64,000 bases of DNA from Marivibrio sp040218065 (GTDB lineage: Bacteria > Pseudomonadota > Alphaproteobacteria > UBA8366 > Aestuariispiraceae), in assembly GCF_040218065.1 (NCBI RefSeq), contig NZ_JAVJQE010000012.1, positions 1 through 64,000 of the forward strand, written 5' to 3'. The position numbers and the translations under genes were made by a program. Under the pieces are notes generated by a model. That model was given only the letters and a program-made list of their open reading frames with translations, had not been told where the DNA came from and ran no database searches. How positions within the stretch are numbered: the stretch's first letter is position 1; the number at the start of each line of letters is the position of its first letter. Below are positions 42,139 through 50,899 of the stretch, piece by piece.

Positions 42139-44178
42139 TTACTGGCAGCTCAGGCACTCTTCGTAATCCGGCGGGCCCTCGGGCTTGCCGCCGCCGACCT
42201 TGCCCATCATCGGCACGGCGACGGAGCCGGCCGCGGCGTCCGAGCGCGGTTTCAGGATCGCGGCGTCGGCCTCCGCGCGCTGGATCGACTTGGAGCGGCA
42301 GTAGTAGAGGCTCTTGATCCCCTTCTTCCACGCTTGGAAGTGCAGCTGGTGCAGCTCGCGCTTATGCACGTCGGCGGCCAAGAAGATGTTGAGCGACTGC
42401 GCCTGGCAGATATGCGGCGCGCGGTCGGCCGCATGTTCGATCAGCCAGCGCTGGTCGATCTCGAAGGCGGTCTTGAAGACGTCCTTCTCCTCGTCCGTCA
42501 GGAAGTCGAGATGCTGGACCGAGCCTTCGTTGATCGAGATCGACGACCAGACATCGTCGTCGTCCTTGCCCTTCTCGGCCAGCAGCGCCTTCAGGTGCTT
42601 GTTGCGCACCGAGAAGCTGCCCGACAGCGTCTTGTGGGTGAAGCTGTTGGCCGCGATCGGCTCGATCCCCGGCGAGGCGCCGCCGCAGATGATCGAGATC
42701 GAGGCGGTGGGCGCGATCGCCATCTTGTTGGAGAAGCGCTCCTTCACGCCGAACTCGGCCGCGTCGAGGCAGGCCCCGCGCTCCTCGGCCAGCGTCACGG
42801 AGGCCGCGTCGGCCTGGCCGCGGATGTGGCGGAACATCCGGTTGTTCCAGACCTTCGCCATGACCCCCTCCCAGGGGATCATCTGGCTCTGCAGGAAGCT
42901 GTGGAAGCCCATCACGCCGAGGCCGACCGAGCGCTCGCGCATCGCCGAGTACTTTGCGCGGCGGAAATCGTCCGGCGCGTTGTCGATGAAGTCCTGCAGC
43001 ACGTTGTCGAGGAATCGCATTACATCCTCGATGAACTGCGGCTCACCCTCCCACTCGAGATATTTCTCGAGATTGAGGGAGGAAAGGCAGCAGACCGCCG
43101 TGCGCTCCTCGCCCCAGATGTCCTTGCCGGTCGGCAGGGTGATCTCGGAGCAGAGGTTGGAGGTCTTTACCTCCAGATTGGCGAGCTTCTGATGCTCGGG
43201 CCGCGCATTGTTCACATGGTCGATATAGACGACGTAGGGCTCGCCCGTCTCGATCCGTGCGGTCAGGATGCGGATCCACAGGTCGCGGGCGCGCACTTTG
43301 CGGATGGTGCTGCGGTCCTTCGGGCTCTGCAGCTTCCAATCCTCGTCGGCCTCGACCGCGCGCATGAAGTCGTCGGTCAGCAGCACGCCGTGATGTAGGT
43401 TGAGGGCCTTGCGGTTCGGATCGCCGCCGGTCGGCCGCCGGATCTCCAGGAACTCCTCGATCTCCGGATGCCAGATCGGCAGATAGACCGCGGCCGAGCC
43501 GCGGCGCAGCGAGCCCTGGCTGATCGCCAGCGTCAGCGAGTCCATCACCCGGATGAAGGGGACGACGCCCGACGTCTTGCCGTTCTGGCCGACCGTCTCG
43601 CCGATCGAGCGCAGATTGCCCCAGTAGCTGCCGATGCCGCCGCCGCGGGCGGCCAGCCACACGTTCTCGTTCCACAGGCCGACGATGCCCTCCAGGCTGT
43701 CGTTGGCCTCGTTCAGGAAGCAGCTGATCGGCAGACCGCGCTTGGCGCCGCCGTTGGACAGCACCGGCGTCGCCGGCATGAACCAGAGTTTGGAGATGTA
43801 GTCGTAAAGCCGCTGGGCGTGCGCGCTGTCGTCGGCGAAATGCATCGCCACGCGCGCGAACATGTCCTGCGGCTCCTCGCCGGGCAGGAGATAGCGGTCC
43901 TCCACCGTGGCGAGGCCGAAGGGCGTCAGGTTGGAATCCCGTTCACGGTCGACGAGGACGTTGATCCCGCGATCGTTCTGCTTGTGGTCGCGCACGTCGA
44001 TGTCGAGATCGCCGATCAGATCGTCGTCGCTCAGACTGTGCGCGGCCGCATCGCCGCCCAGATCGAGCACGCCGCCCTCGGCCGCCACCCGGTCGCGCAG
44101 GCGCGCCAGCGCGTCGTCGACATCCTGCTTCACCGCCGCGCGGCTCTCGTCGCTGGCTTTATAGGACCCATCAGGCAC
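42139..44178 (-). CDS. nrdA: Ribonucleotide reductase class I, alpha subunit
   Basis: A 679-residue catalytic subunit that reduces ribonucleoside diphosphates. The barrel motifs are present: ATPVLSNGGAKRGLPISCFL with the first active-site Cys, NLCSEITLPT with the radical/partner Cys region, LGVMGFHSFLQSQMI, PTASISIICGGASPGIEP, and the redox tail YEECLSCQ. The N-terminus lacks the approximately 90-residue ATP-cone (no VxKRDG-like stretch), so overall activity switching by dATP through that domain is absent. It is shorter than the E. coli protein for this reason. The upstream region has NrdR-like and DnaA boxes. Confidence 0.95.
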   Translation of the reverse strand: MPDGSYKASDESRAAVKQDVDDALARLRDRVAAEGGVLDLGGDAAAHSLSDDDLIGDLDIDVRDHKQNDRGINVLVDRERDSNLTPFGLATVEDRYLLPGEEPQDMFARVAMHFADDSAHAQRLYDYISKLWFMPATPVLSNGGAKRGLPISCFLNEANDSLEGIVGLWNENVWLAARGGGIGSYWGNLRSIGETVGQNGKTSGVVPFIRVMDSLTLAISQGSLRRGSAAVYLPIWHPEIEEFLEIRRPTGGDPNRKALNLHHGVLLTDDFMRAVEADEDWKLQSPKDRSTIRKVRARDLWIRILTARIETGEPYVVYIDHVNNARPEHQKLANLEVKTSNLCSEITLPTGKDIWGEERTAVCCLSSLNLEKYLEWEGEPQFIEDVMRFLDNVLQDFIDNAPDDFRRAKYSAMRERSVGLGVMGFHSFLQSQMIPWEGVMAKVWNNRMFRHIRGQADAASVTLAEERGACLDAAEFGVKERFSNKMAIAPTASISIICGGASPGIEPIAANSFTHKTLSGSFSVRNKHLKALLAEKGKDDDDVWSSISINEGSVQHLDFLTDEEKDVFKTAFEIDQRWLIEHAADRAPHICQAQSLNIFLAADVHKRELHQLHFQAWKKGIKSLYYCRSKSIQRAEADAAILKPRSDAAAGSVAVPMMGKVGGGKPEGPPDYEECLSCQ

Positions 44179-44271
44179 GTCTCAAATCCCCCAGTCCTTG
44201 CCCCGCGGATCGGACGGTTTCGCTTGCGCCGTCCGCGGAATCCCGTTGTCGTTCGCCGGTTCTCCCGGCGC

Positions 44272-44280
44272 TTGTCCACA
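44272..44280 (+). promoter_or_regulatory. DnaA box (one mismatch) upstream of nrdA
   Basis: TTGTCCACA matches the DnaA consensus TTATCCACA at eight of nine positions. It lies about 95 bases upstream of the nrdA start codon. A perfect box is 83 bases further upstream, which makes a chance match less likely. Confidence 0.55.
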
Positions 44281-44354
44281 GGTGCTCCGAGCCGCATCGG
44301 CCGGCGATCGCCCGTCTTCCGGGGCTGAGCCGCCCGAGGCCTGTTCGATCCCCG

Positions 44355-44363
44355 TTATCCACA
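44355..44363 (+). promoter_or_regulatory. DnaA box (perfect) upstream of nrdA
   Basis: TTATCCACA is an exact DnaA box, about 180 bases upstream of nrdA and 30 bases from the NrdR-like box. DnaA control of the nrdAB operon is established in E. coli. Two boxes alone do not suggest an origin. Confidence 0.65.
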
Positions 44364-44393
44364 AGGCGGTCTCTTCGAAACCCGGGGATAACC

Positions 44394-44409
44394 ACACTAT
44401 ATACTGTGC
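44394..44409. promoter_or_regulatory. NrdR-like box 1
   Basis: ACACTATATACTGTGC matches the NrdR consensus acaCwAtATaTwGtgt at about 14 of 16 positions. NrdR is the ATP-cone repressor of ribonucleotide reductase genes, and the box lies in the upstream region of nrdA. A weaker second box follows 33 bases away, near the three-helical-turn spacing normally seen. Confidence 0.8.
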
Positions 44410-44426
44410 TCCCCGCCGAACGAGTG

Positions 44427-44442
44427 ACAAGATATAGCGAGA
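44427..44442. promoter_or_regulatory. NrdR-like box 2 (weak)
   Basis: ACAAGATATAGCGAGA keeps the central ATATA and about 10 of 16 consensus positions. On its own it would not be called; its 33-base spacing from box 1 makes it a plausible partner site. Confidence 0.45.
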
Positions 44443-44562
44443 GCGCTTTTCCTGTCAAAGGCAAAGAGTCTTCGCTTCGTCATAATCGACGCCGGGCGTG
44501 GGGGCTCTCGCGAAAGCGCGGCCGTCGGCGGCTTACCCCGGCCTCGGCGCAGGGTGCGGTTG

Positions 44563-44631
44563 GTCCCCGCCTTCGCGGGGACTCCCGAGACATCTTCATC
44601 TTACTCCGGGCGCCCCCGCGAAGGCGGGGGC
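44563..44631. repeat. Paired inverted palindromes of the REP-like family
   Basis: GTCCCCGC-CTTC-GCGGGGAC (44563-44582) and GCCCCCGC-GAAG-GCGGGGGC (44612-44631) flank a 29-base spacer. Loop sequences CTTC/GAAG differ from the TTTC/GAAA of other copies in a compensating way, so both hairpins are kept. It lies in the non-coding part between the nrd control region and the CDP-alcohol phosphatidyltransferase gene. Confidence 0.85.
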
Positions 44632-44769
44632 CTCAGACGGCCCGCGCCGGGATCGGCGGACGGTGCGGAAGGGACGGCGTGCGCGGAGACTTCCGCGTCG
44701 CCGTCAGCCTATGGCCGAGGGCGCTCGCCTGGGGCAGGATGACCGGACCTCAAGGAAAGGGGCGCGCCC

Positions 44770-45381
44770 ATGCTCGACGCTGCGATGCGCACGATCATCG
44801 ACCCGCCGCTCGACCGGCTCGGCGCTTTACTCGCGCGGATCGGGGTCAGCGCCGATTGCGTGACCCTCTTCGCATTGATCCCGGGGGCGGGCGCGGTCTG
44901 GGCGTTGGCGCACCAAGCCTACGGGCTCGCGCTGGCGCTCATCCTCGTCAATCGGCTGTGCGACGGACTGGACGGGGCGGTCGCGCGGCATTCACGGCTG
45001 ACGGATTTCGGCGGCTATCTCGACATCGTCAGCGATTTCATTTTCTACGCGGCCGTGCTCCTGGGTTTCCTGCTGGCGGATCCGGACGCCAACGCAATCG
45101 CCGCGGCGGCGCTGATGGTCAGCTTCTTCGGCACCGGCTCCAGCTTCCTCGCGTTTGCGACGATCGCGGCCAAGCGCGGCCTCTCGACAGAGGCGCGCGG
45201 GGCCAAGAGTTTCTACTATATGGGCGGTCTGGCGGAAGGAACGGAGACGATCCTGTTCTTCATCCTCGCCTGCCTCGCGCCGCAGCACTTCCAGTGGCTC
45301 GCCTACGGCTTTGCCGCGATCTGCTGGATCACCATCGCCGGCCGGGCCTTGCAGGCGCGCGCGCTGTTTCGCGACGACTGA
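44770..45381 (+). CDS. CDP-alcohol phosphatidyltransferase-family protein
   Basis: A 203-residue integral membrane enzyme with about six helices. The family signature D-G-x2-A-R-x8-G-x3-D-x3-D is exact in LCDGLDGAVARHSRL...FGGYLDIVSDF; these aspartates bind two metal ions and the CDP group. Relatives make phosphatidylglycerol phosphate, phosphatidylserine, cardiolipin or phosphatidylinositol; which alcohol is used here is not evident. The ATG at 44770 follows an AAGGAAAGGGG run. No partner gene is adjacent. Confidence 0.9.
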   Translation: MLDAAMRTIIDPPLDRLGALLARIGVSADCVTLFALIPGAGAVWALAHQAYGLALALILVNRLCDGLDGAVARHSRLTDFGGYLDIVSDFIFYAAVLLGFLLADPDANAIAAAALMVSFFGTGSSFLAFATIAAKRGLSTEARGAKSFYYMGGLAEGTETILFFILACLAPQHFQWLAYGFAAICWITIAGRALQARALFRDD

Positions 45382-45432
45382 GCTCTTGCTATATCGGGCG
45401 GTCAAAGCTGCGACGGTAAGGAGAGAAAGTCC

Positions 45433-46203
45433 ATGTGCGGACGCTATTCGCTGACCACGCCGGTCGACGGCATGCGCCAGCTGTTCGGCTTCAAGGAGCT
45501 GCCGAACCTGCCGCCGCGCTACAACATCGCGCCTACCCAGGCCGTCCTGACCGTGCGCCGCGGCGACGGCTTGCGCGATCAGGACCAGGCGGAAGGCGGG
45601 CCGAAGAGCGCCGTCTGCCGCTGGGGCCTGATCCCAAGTTGGGCCAAGGACGCCTCCATCGCCGCCAAGATGATCAATGCGCGCGCCGAAACGGTGCGCG
45701 AGAAGCCGGCTTTCAAGAAAGCCTTCCAGCGCCGGCGCTGCCTTCTGCCGGCGGACGGCTTCTATGAATGGAAGACGATAGGCGGCAAGAAGCAGCCCTT
45801 CCGCATCCTGTTCGAGGACGGCGAGCCCTTCGCCTTCGCCGGCTTGTGGGAGCGCTGGCAGTCGGAGGACGGTTCCGAGATCGACAGCTGCACCATCGTC
45901 ACCACCGACGCCGCGCCCGAAATCGCCGACATCCATCACCGCATGCCGGTGATCCTGGACCGCGAGATGTTCGAGGCCTGGCTCGGCGCGCCGCAGCCAG
46001 AGGCGGAGGCGCTTCTCCAGCCCTACGCCGGCGCCCGGCGGATGACCTTCCACGCGGTCGACCGGCGCCTTAACGACGTGCGCAACGACGATGAGAGCCT
46101 GCTTGAGCCGATCGATCTGGATGCGGCGGAGGAAGAGGAGAAGCCCACCGAGCCCCAATCCGACCCCAAGACGGGCAAGGGCGGGCAGATGTCGTTGTTT
46201 TAA
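45433..46203 (+). CDS. yedK: SRAP-domain protein (HMCES/YedK family)
   Basis: A 256-residue SRAP protein that covalently caps abasic sites in single-stranded DNA with its N-terminal cysteine. Cys2 (MCGRYSLTTP) becomes residue 1 after Met removal. The remaining active-site set is seen in YNIAPTQ, INARAETVREKPAFKKAF and CLLPADGFYEWK (Glu), and the late His in DIHHRMPVIL. The C-terminal 20 residues are acidic and probably disordered. It starts 51 bases after the CDP-alcohol enzyme and may be co-transcribed with it. Confidence 0.95.
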   Translation: MCGRYSLTTPVDGMRQLFGFKELPNLPPRYNIAPTQAVLTVRRGDGLRDQDQAEGGPKSAVCRWGLIPSWAKDASIAAKMINARAETVREKPAFKKAFQRRRCLLPADGFYEWKTIGGKKQPFRILFEDGEPFAFAGLWERWQSEDGSEIDSCTIVTTDAAPEIADIHHRMPVILDREMFEAWLGAPQPEAEALLQPYAGARRMTFHAVDRRLNDVRNDDESLLEPIDLDAAEEEEKPTEPQSDPKTGKGGQMSLF

Positions 46204-46260
46204 GCGGGGCGTCGCGACTTTAAAACGGCGATGTCATTAAGTCAGCTCGCCCATGGTGAG

Positions 46261-46339
46261 GCCCGGCGAAGTCGGGGGCTTGCTCAGCGCGCTCCGGCGG
46301 CGGCGCGGGCGCGAGACACGTCCCCGCCTTCACGGGGAC
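46261..46339. repeat. Degenerate copy of the paired palindrome
   Basis: GCCCGGCGAAGTCGGGGGC (46261-46279) and GTCCCCGCCTTCACGGGGAC (46320-46339) form an imperfect version of the two-hairpin unit. Mismatches in both stems suggest an old, decaying copy. The 192-base gap between yedK and trmFO holds nothing else. Confidence 0.7.
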
Positions 46340-46395
46340 GGCTGGAGGACGGACTGACTTGACGGCGTGTCGGGAGGAGGGCCGGCGCGTCGCCG

Positions 46396-47766
46396 CTACT
46401 CCGCCGCCTCCGCCTGCCGGCCGATCCAGCCGTCGAGGGCGGCGAGCGCGCGCTGGGAGAGCAGCTGTTTGCGCGCCCGGCCGCGCGGGCGCTGCTTCTT
46501 GTTGGTCACCCCGATCTCTTCGGCCAGCGGCGGGAACAGGCCGAAGTTCACGTTCATCGGCTGAAAGGTCGCCGCGTCCGCGCCGGTCGTGATGTGGGCG
46601 ACGAGCGCGCCCAGCGCGGTCTCCGCCGGCGGCGCGGGCTGGTCGACGCCGAGCCGCTCGCCAGCGGCGTAGCGTCCGGCGATCAGGCCGATGGCGGCGC
46701 TTTCGATATAGCCTTCGACGCCCGTCACCTGACCGGCGAAGCGCATGCGCGGATCGGCCTTGAGGCGCAGCCGCTCGTCGAGCAGCCGCGGGCTGTTCAG
46801 GAACGTGTTGCGATGGATCCCGCCGAGCCGGGCGAACTCGGCCTCCTCCAGTCCGGGGATCATGCGAAAAATGTCTTTCTGCGCGCCGTATTTCAGCTTG
46901 GTCTGGAAGCCGACGAGGTTGTAGAGCGTGCCGAGCTTATTGTCCTGGCGCAGCTGGACGACCGCGTGGGGGCGCTCGTCGCTGTGCGGATTGGTCAGGC
47001 CCACCGGCTTCATCGGGCCGTAGCGCAGCGTCTCCACGCCGCGCTCCGCCATCACCTCGATCGGCAGGCAGCCCTCGAAATAGGGGGTGTCCTTCTCCCA
47101 CTCTTTGAACGCGGTCTTCTCGCCGTCGATCAGGGCCTGGATGAAGGCTTCGTACTGCGCCTTGTCCATCGCGCAGTTGATATAGTCGCTCCCGTCGCCC
47201 TTGTCGTAGCGTGATTGGCGCCAGGCGCGGGAGAAATCGATGCTCTCATGATAGACGATCGGCGCGATCGCGTCGAAGAAGGCGAGCTGCGTCTCCCCTG
47301 TCAGATCCAGCACCGCCTGACTCAATCCGGGCGAGGTGAGGGGGCCGGTCGCGACGATGACGCTTTCCCACTCGGCCGGCGGCAGCCCGGCCACCTCCTC
47401 GCGGCGGATCTCGATATTGGGGTGGTCTTCGATCGCCTGACTGACGCGGGCCGCGAAATCGTCGCGGTCGACGGCCAGCGCCCCGCCGGCCGGCACCTTG
47501 GCGGCGTCGCCGCAGCGCAGGATCAGCGAATTGCAGCGCCGCATCTCCTCGTGCAGCAAACCGACGGCGTTGAAGTCCGGATCGTCGGACCGAAAGGAGT
47601 TGGAGCAGACGAGTTCCGCCAGCCGGTCGGTGTGGTGAGCGTCGGTCTTGCGCACCGGCCGCATCTCGTGGAGCACCACGCGCGCCCCCATCTCCGCGGC
47701 CTGCCAGGCCGCTTCCGAGCCGGCGAGGCCGCCGCCGATGATGTGGATGCTGTCGCGCTCGCTCAT
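46396..47766 (-). CDS. trmFO: Methylenetetrahydrofolate-tRNA-(uracil-54-C5)-methyltransferase
   Basis: A 456-residue flavoenzyme that makes ribothymidine at tRNA position 54 using methylenetetrahydrofolate and FADH2. The FAD loop HIIGGGLAGSEAAWQAAEMG is at the N-terminus; LHEMRPVRKTDAHHTDRLAELVCSNSFRS is the strong family signature. The redox Cys lies in SDYINCAMDKAQYEAF, and NVNFGLFPPL near the end is also typical. I chose the ATG at 47766, after a GAACGAGCG run; the frame upstream adds 16 unrelated residues. It diverges from the SDR gene, 95 bases away. Confidence 0.96.
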   Translation of the reverse strand: MSERDSIHIIGGGLAGSEAAWQAAEMGARVVLHEMRPVRKTDAHHTDRLAELVCSNSFRSDDPDFNAVGLLHEEMRRCNSLILRCGDAAKVPAGGALAVDRDDFAARVSQAIEDHPNIEIRREEVAGLPPAEWESVIVATGPLTSPGLSQAVLDLTGETQLAFFDAIAPIVYHESIDFSRAWRQSRYDKGDGSDYINCAMDKAQYEAFIQALIDGEKTAFKEWEKDTPYFEGCLPIEVMAERGVETLRYGPMKPVGLTNPHSDERPHAVVQLRQDNKLGTLYNLVGFQTKLKYGAQKDIFRMIPGLEEAEFARLGGIHRNTFLNSPRLLDERLRLKADPRMRFAGQVTGVEGYIESAAIGLIAGRYAAGERLGVDQPAPPAETALGALVAHITTGADAATFQPMNVNFGLFPPLAEEIGVTNKKQRPRGRARKQLLSQRALAALDGWIGRQAEAAE

Positions 47767-47861
47767 GATCGCTCGTTCCTTGTCGCGTAGCCTGCCGGGG
47801 AGATATCGTTGCACGGCGCGGGCTGCAAGGCCTGCAGCCCGACAGCATGAGGGGAGACGGC

Positions 47862-48629
47862 ATGAGCGACAAGGATTTCGACGGCCTGACCGCCATCGTC
47901 ACCGGGGCCAGCCGCGGCATCGGCGAGGCGACGGCGCGCGAACTGGCCGCGCGCGGCGCGGCGGTGCTGTTGCTGGCGCGCGACGAGGCCGCGATCGAGC
48001 GGATCGCGGGCGAGATCGAAGCCGCCGGCGGTCGCGCGCTGGCCGAAGTCTGCGACGTCGCCGAATGGGAATCCGTCGACGCGGCCGCCAGCCTGTGCGA
48101 GGAGCGTTTCGGCCCGCCCGACATTCTGGTCAACAACGCCGGCCTGATCGAGCCGATCGCGCGTCTTACGGAAAGTGACCCGGCCGGCTGGGACCACACG
48201 ATCGACGTCAATCTTAAGGGCGTCTATCACGGGCTGCGGGCCGTGCTGCCGGGCATGATCGCGCGGCGCGCCGGCGTCGTGGTCAACGTCAGCTCCGGCG
48301 CGGCGACGAGCCCGCTGGAGGGGTGGAGCCATTATTGCGCGGCCAAGGCGGCGGCCCTGATGCTGACACGCTGCGCGCAGTTGGAGGCGGGCGAAAGCGG
48401 CGTTCGCGTCACGGGCCTCAGCCCCGGCACGGTGCGCACGCACATGCAGGTCGCGATCAAGGCCTCCGGGATCAATCCGGTCAGCGAACTCGACCCCGCC
48501 GTCCATATCCCGCCGGACTGGGCGGCGAAGGCGATCGCCTACCTTTGCACTGACGCGGGCGCGGCCTACGCCGGCGAGGATATGAGCCTGCGCGACCCCG
48601 ACGTGCGGGCGGCGATCGGGGTGGGGTGA
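47862..48629 (+). CDS. Short-chain dehydrogenase/reductase (SDR)
   Basis: A 255-residue classical SDR. The cofactor loop is IVTGASRGIGEATARELA, an acidic strand end favours NAD(H) or NADP(H) uncertainly, NNAG is in DILVNNAGLIEPI, and the catalytic Ser, Tyr and Lys are in VVNVSSGAATS and HYCAAKAAALM. The reaction is probably reduction of a ketone or aldehyde, substrate unknown. I prefer ATG 47862 because GAGGGGAGA lies just ahead; an ATG 15 bases earlier is possible. Confidence 0.88.
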   Translation: MSDKDFDGLTAIVTGASRGIGEATARELAARGAAVLLLARDEAAIERIAGEIEAAGGRALAEVCDVAEWESVDAAASLCEERFGPPDILVNNAGLIEPIARLTESDPAGWDHTIDVNLKGVYHGLRAVLPGMIARRAGVVVNVSSGAATSPLEGWSHYCAAKAAALMLTRCAQLEAGESGVRVTGLSPGTVRTHMQVAIKASGINPVSELDPAVHIPPDWAAKAIAYLCTDAGAAYAGEDMSLRDPDVRAAIGVG

Positions 48630-48681
48630 GGGCCGCCGCGATTCTGAGCATGGCGGGTCATCCCGGCAGTCCGCCCCGGCC

Positions 48682-49128
48682 TCACTGCGGACAGCGCTCC
48701 TCGTCCCCTACCCCCGGATTCTCCGTCTGGCAGGCGTAGTAAAGCGCGAGATCGTGGATTACCCGCTCGGTCAGCTGTTCGGCGTAGAGCGACATGAACG
48801 CGTGCGGGCGGTTTCCGTCGCGGAAATTCCTGATGGCGTTCAGCAGATACTGCTCATATTGCCCGGCGAGCTTCGGCCAGCCCGGCTTCTCGCCGTAGCC
48901 GGCGGGGCCGTGGCACTTGATGCAGTCCAGCCGTTCGGCCAGGTACTCGCCGCGGTCGTAGTCGCCCAAATCCTCTTGCAGGCGCACCGCCGGCCGGCTG
49001 CCCTCGCGGGTGTAGCCGCCGGCCTGTTCGGAGCGCGCGGGGCCGTCGTCCGCAGCCGTGGTGAAAACCAGCGCCGCCAGCGCCAGTGCGCCCGCACGCA
49101 TCCATCGCCCGGCGACGTCGCCCGCCAT
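48682..49128 (-). CDS. Small c-type cytochrome
   Basis: A 148-residue exported monohaem cytochrome c. A signal-anchor-like N-terminus (ALALAALVFTTAAD) precedes the haem motif LDCIKCHGPAGYGEKP; the axial Met is probably in HAFMSLYAEQLT. KLAGQYEQYLLNAIRNFRDG is the usual class I stretch (cytochrome c4/c553-like). A second Cys pair near the C-terminus (YACQTENPGVGDEERC) could form a disulfide. No oxidase or dehydrogenase partner is nearby, so its redox chain is unknown. Confidence 0.87.
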   Translation of the reverse strand: MAGDVAGRWMRAGALALAALVFTTAADDGPARSEQAGGYTREGSRPAVRLQEDLGDYDRGEYLAERLDCIKCHGPAGYGEKPGWPKLAGQYEQYLLNAIRNFRDGNRPHAFMSLYAEQLTERVIHDLALYYACQTENPGVGDEERCPQ

Positions 49129-49218
49129 GACCGATCAAGGCCTTTCGCAGTTTCGGGATCCCCACCCCGGCCGGCGCGCCCGATCCCATCGGGCTTCGAC
49201 GACGCGCGGGCGGCGGGG

Positions 49219-50025
49219 TTAGCTGCGGTAGCTGGGGTCCATCCGATCCAGCATGCGCAGATAGGCCGGCCATTCCGGCACCGCCTCGCTCGACCCGGCG
49301 GCGGCCTCGTTTGATTCCCACTGCTGTGCGGTGTGCTCGCACACCTCCGGCGGGGGAAGGGTGATCGGCCGCCCGGTCTGCATCACGTCCAACTGGACCT
49401 GACACGCCTGCTCCAGATAGTACAGTCGCGAGAATGCGCGCGCAACGCTTCCCGCGCAGGTAAGAAGCCCATGATTCTTAAGAATCATCGAGTGCTTATC
49501 GCCAAGGTCGGCCACGAGACGCTCGCGCTCCGACAGGTCGAGCGCGATGCCCTCGTAATCGTGATAGGCGAGCCTGTCGTAAAATTGGAAGCCGCCTTGC
49601 GTCATCGGCAGAAAGCCCTCGGCCAGGCAGGAAATCGCGACGCCGGCTCGGCTGTGAGTGTGCAGCACGCAGACCAAGTCCGGCCGCGCGCCGTGGACTG
49701 CGCTGTGGATGGTGTAGCCGGCCGCGTTGATCCCGTATTCCGAGCCGTCGAGGACGGCGCCGTCTAGATCGATCTTCACCAGATTGGAGGCGCAGACCTC
49801 GTCATAGGCGAGGCCGTAGGGGTTGATCAGGATCTCGTGCCGATCCTCTTCCCCGGGTCCGTGCGGCACGCGCGCGGTGATGTGGTTGTAGATTTGATCG
49901 GTCCAGCCGTAGTGATGGATCAGGCGGTAGCAGGCCGCCAGATCGACGCGCATCTTCCACTCGGCCTCCGAGCAATCGAGCGTCCGCGTCGGCGGGCTCA
50001 GATCCTGGCGCAGATCGTCGGGCAT
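49219..50025 (-). CDS. Class II aldolase/adducin-family protein
   Basis: A 268-residue protein of the class II aldolase/adducin fold. Two zinc histidines lie in VLHTHSRAGVAIS and the third in MILKNHGLLTCAGSVARAF. YGLAYDEVCASNLVKIDLDG is also typical. The usual Glu of true sugar-phosphate aldolases is not obvious, so it may be an uncharacterised lyase, as with many alphaproteobacterial relatives. It is the second of two genes on the minus strand, 21 bases downstream of the dioxygenase gene, and probably co-transcribed with it. Confidence 0.88.
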   Translation of the reverse strand: MPDDLRQDLSPPTRTLDCSEAEWKMRVDLAACYRLIHHYGWTDQIYNHITARVPHGPGEEDRHEILINPYGLAYDEVCASNLVKIDLDGAVLDGSEYGINAAGYTIHSAVHGARPDLVCVLHTHSRAGVAISCLAEGFLPMTQGGFQFYDRLAYHDYEGIALDLSERERLVADLGDKHSMILKNHGLLTCAGSVARAFSRLYYLEQACQVQLDVMQTGRPITLPPPEVCEHTAQQWESNEAAAGSSEAVPEWPAYLRMLDRMDPSYRS

Positions 50026-50046
50026 TTTCCCTCTCCTTCTTCGCCG

Positions 50047-50856
50047 TCAGCCGGCGCGCGCGGCGGCCTCGCGCGCCAACTCGTGCAGCGCATCGTCGTC
50101 CGTCGGCGCCAGCGCCGCGCGGTCCGGGTTGTTGTGGAACCAGGCGCGGTCGTTCCCGCCCGTCGGCAGGTTGGTCACGCTGTTATAGTTCATGTACATG
50201 ATCGCCCGCGGCCAGGGGCTGACGTTGTTGGCCGAGCCGTGGACGAGGTTGCAATGGATGAAGGCGACGGTGCCGGCCGGGCCGCACAGCGGCTCGATCC
50301 CGCCGTCCTCCGCCAGCGACTGCAGCGTCGTCTCGCTGATCTGCATGACGGTGTAGCCCTTGGCGTCGGCCTCGGGCGCGACCTCCTGAACCTCGCCGTG
50401 ACGGTGCGACCCGGGGACGACCAGCAGCGGGCCGTTCACCGCATTGGCCGGGTCCAGCATGATCGCGGTCATAACGCAGACCGGCTCGGGCATCCCGTCT
50501 TCGCGGTGCCAGGTGCCGAAATCCTGATGCCAGTTCCACGCGCCGCCGGTGAAGCCCTGTTTCGGGTTCAGGCGGCTCTGGTGGATGTAGGCGCGATCCC
50601 GCAGCAACTGCTCCACCGGCCCAAGCAGGCGGGGCAGGCGGCAAAGCCGGCGGTAGGGCTCGGAATACTCATGCGCGCCGTAGACAAGCCGGATCGCGTC
50701 CGAGGTCTTTTCGCGAACCACCTCCGCGCCCGTGCGGGCGTAGAGGCCAGGGCGTTCGGCGTTGAGGACCGCGACTTCCTCCGCGTCCAGCAAGCCGGGG
50801 AAGAGCAGATAGCCCCGCTCGTCGAACTCTTCCACTTGTTGGGTCGTCAGATGCAT
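50047..50856 (-). CDS. Phytanoyl-CoA dioxygenase (PhyH) family protein
   Basis: A 269-residue Fe(II)/2-oxoglutarate-dependent oxygenase. The H-x-D pair is in WNWHQDFGTWH and the distal His in NLVHGSANNVS, with the 2-oxoglutarate Arg likely in PWPRAIMY. QVEEFDERGYLLFPGLLDAEEV is the normal family start, which is why I chose ATG 50856. PhyH relatives hydroxylate ectoine, acyl-CoA or small acids; the substrate here is open. It precedes the aldolase-fold gene, and the two may act on the same compound. Confidence 0.9.
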   Translation of the reverse strand: MHLTTQQVEEFDERGYLLFPGLLDAEEVAVLNAERPGLYARTGAEVVREKTSDAIRLVYGAHEYSEPYRRLCRLPRLLGPVEQLLRDRAYIHQSRLNPKQGFTGGAWNWHQDFGTWHREDGMPEPVCVMTAIMLDPANAVNGPLLVVPGSHRHGEVQEVAPEADAKGYTVMQISETTLQSLAEDGGIEPLCGPAGTVAFIHCNLVHGSANNVSPWPRAIMYMNYNSVTNLPTGGNDRAWFHNNPDRAALAPTDDDALHELAREAAARAG

Positions 50857-50899
50857 GGGTGAAACGCTACCCCCTTTAAACGGATCGGAAAAGACGCCG

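Noticed and set aside
44355..44363. DnaA boxes as evidence of a replication origin
   Set aside because: Only two boxes, no AT-rich unwinding region or dnaA/hemE/parAB neighbours; control of nrdAB is the simpler reading.
44182..44430. An 82-codon frame on the minus strand ahead of nrdA
   Set aside because: It covers the NrdR-like and DnaA boxes, has no family match, and its end lies against the nrdA start; more likely a leader region than a gene.
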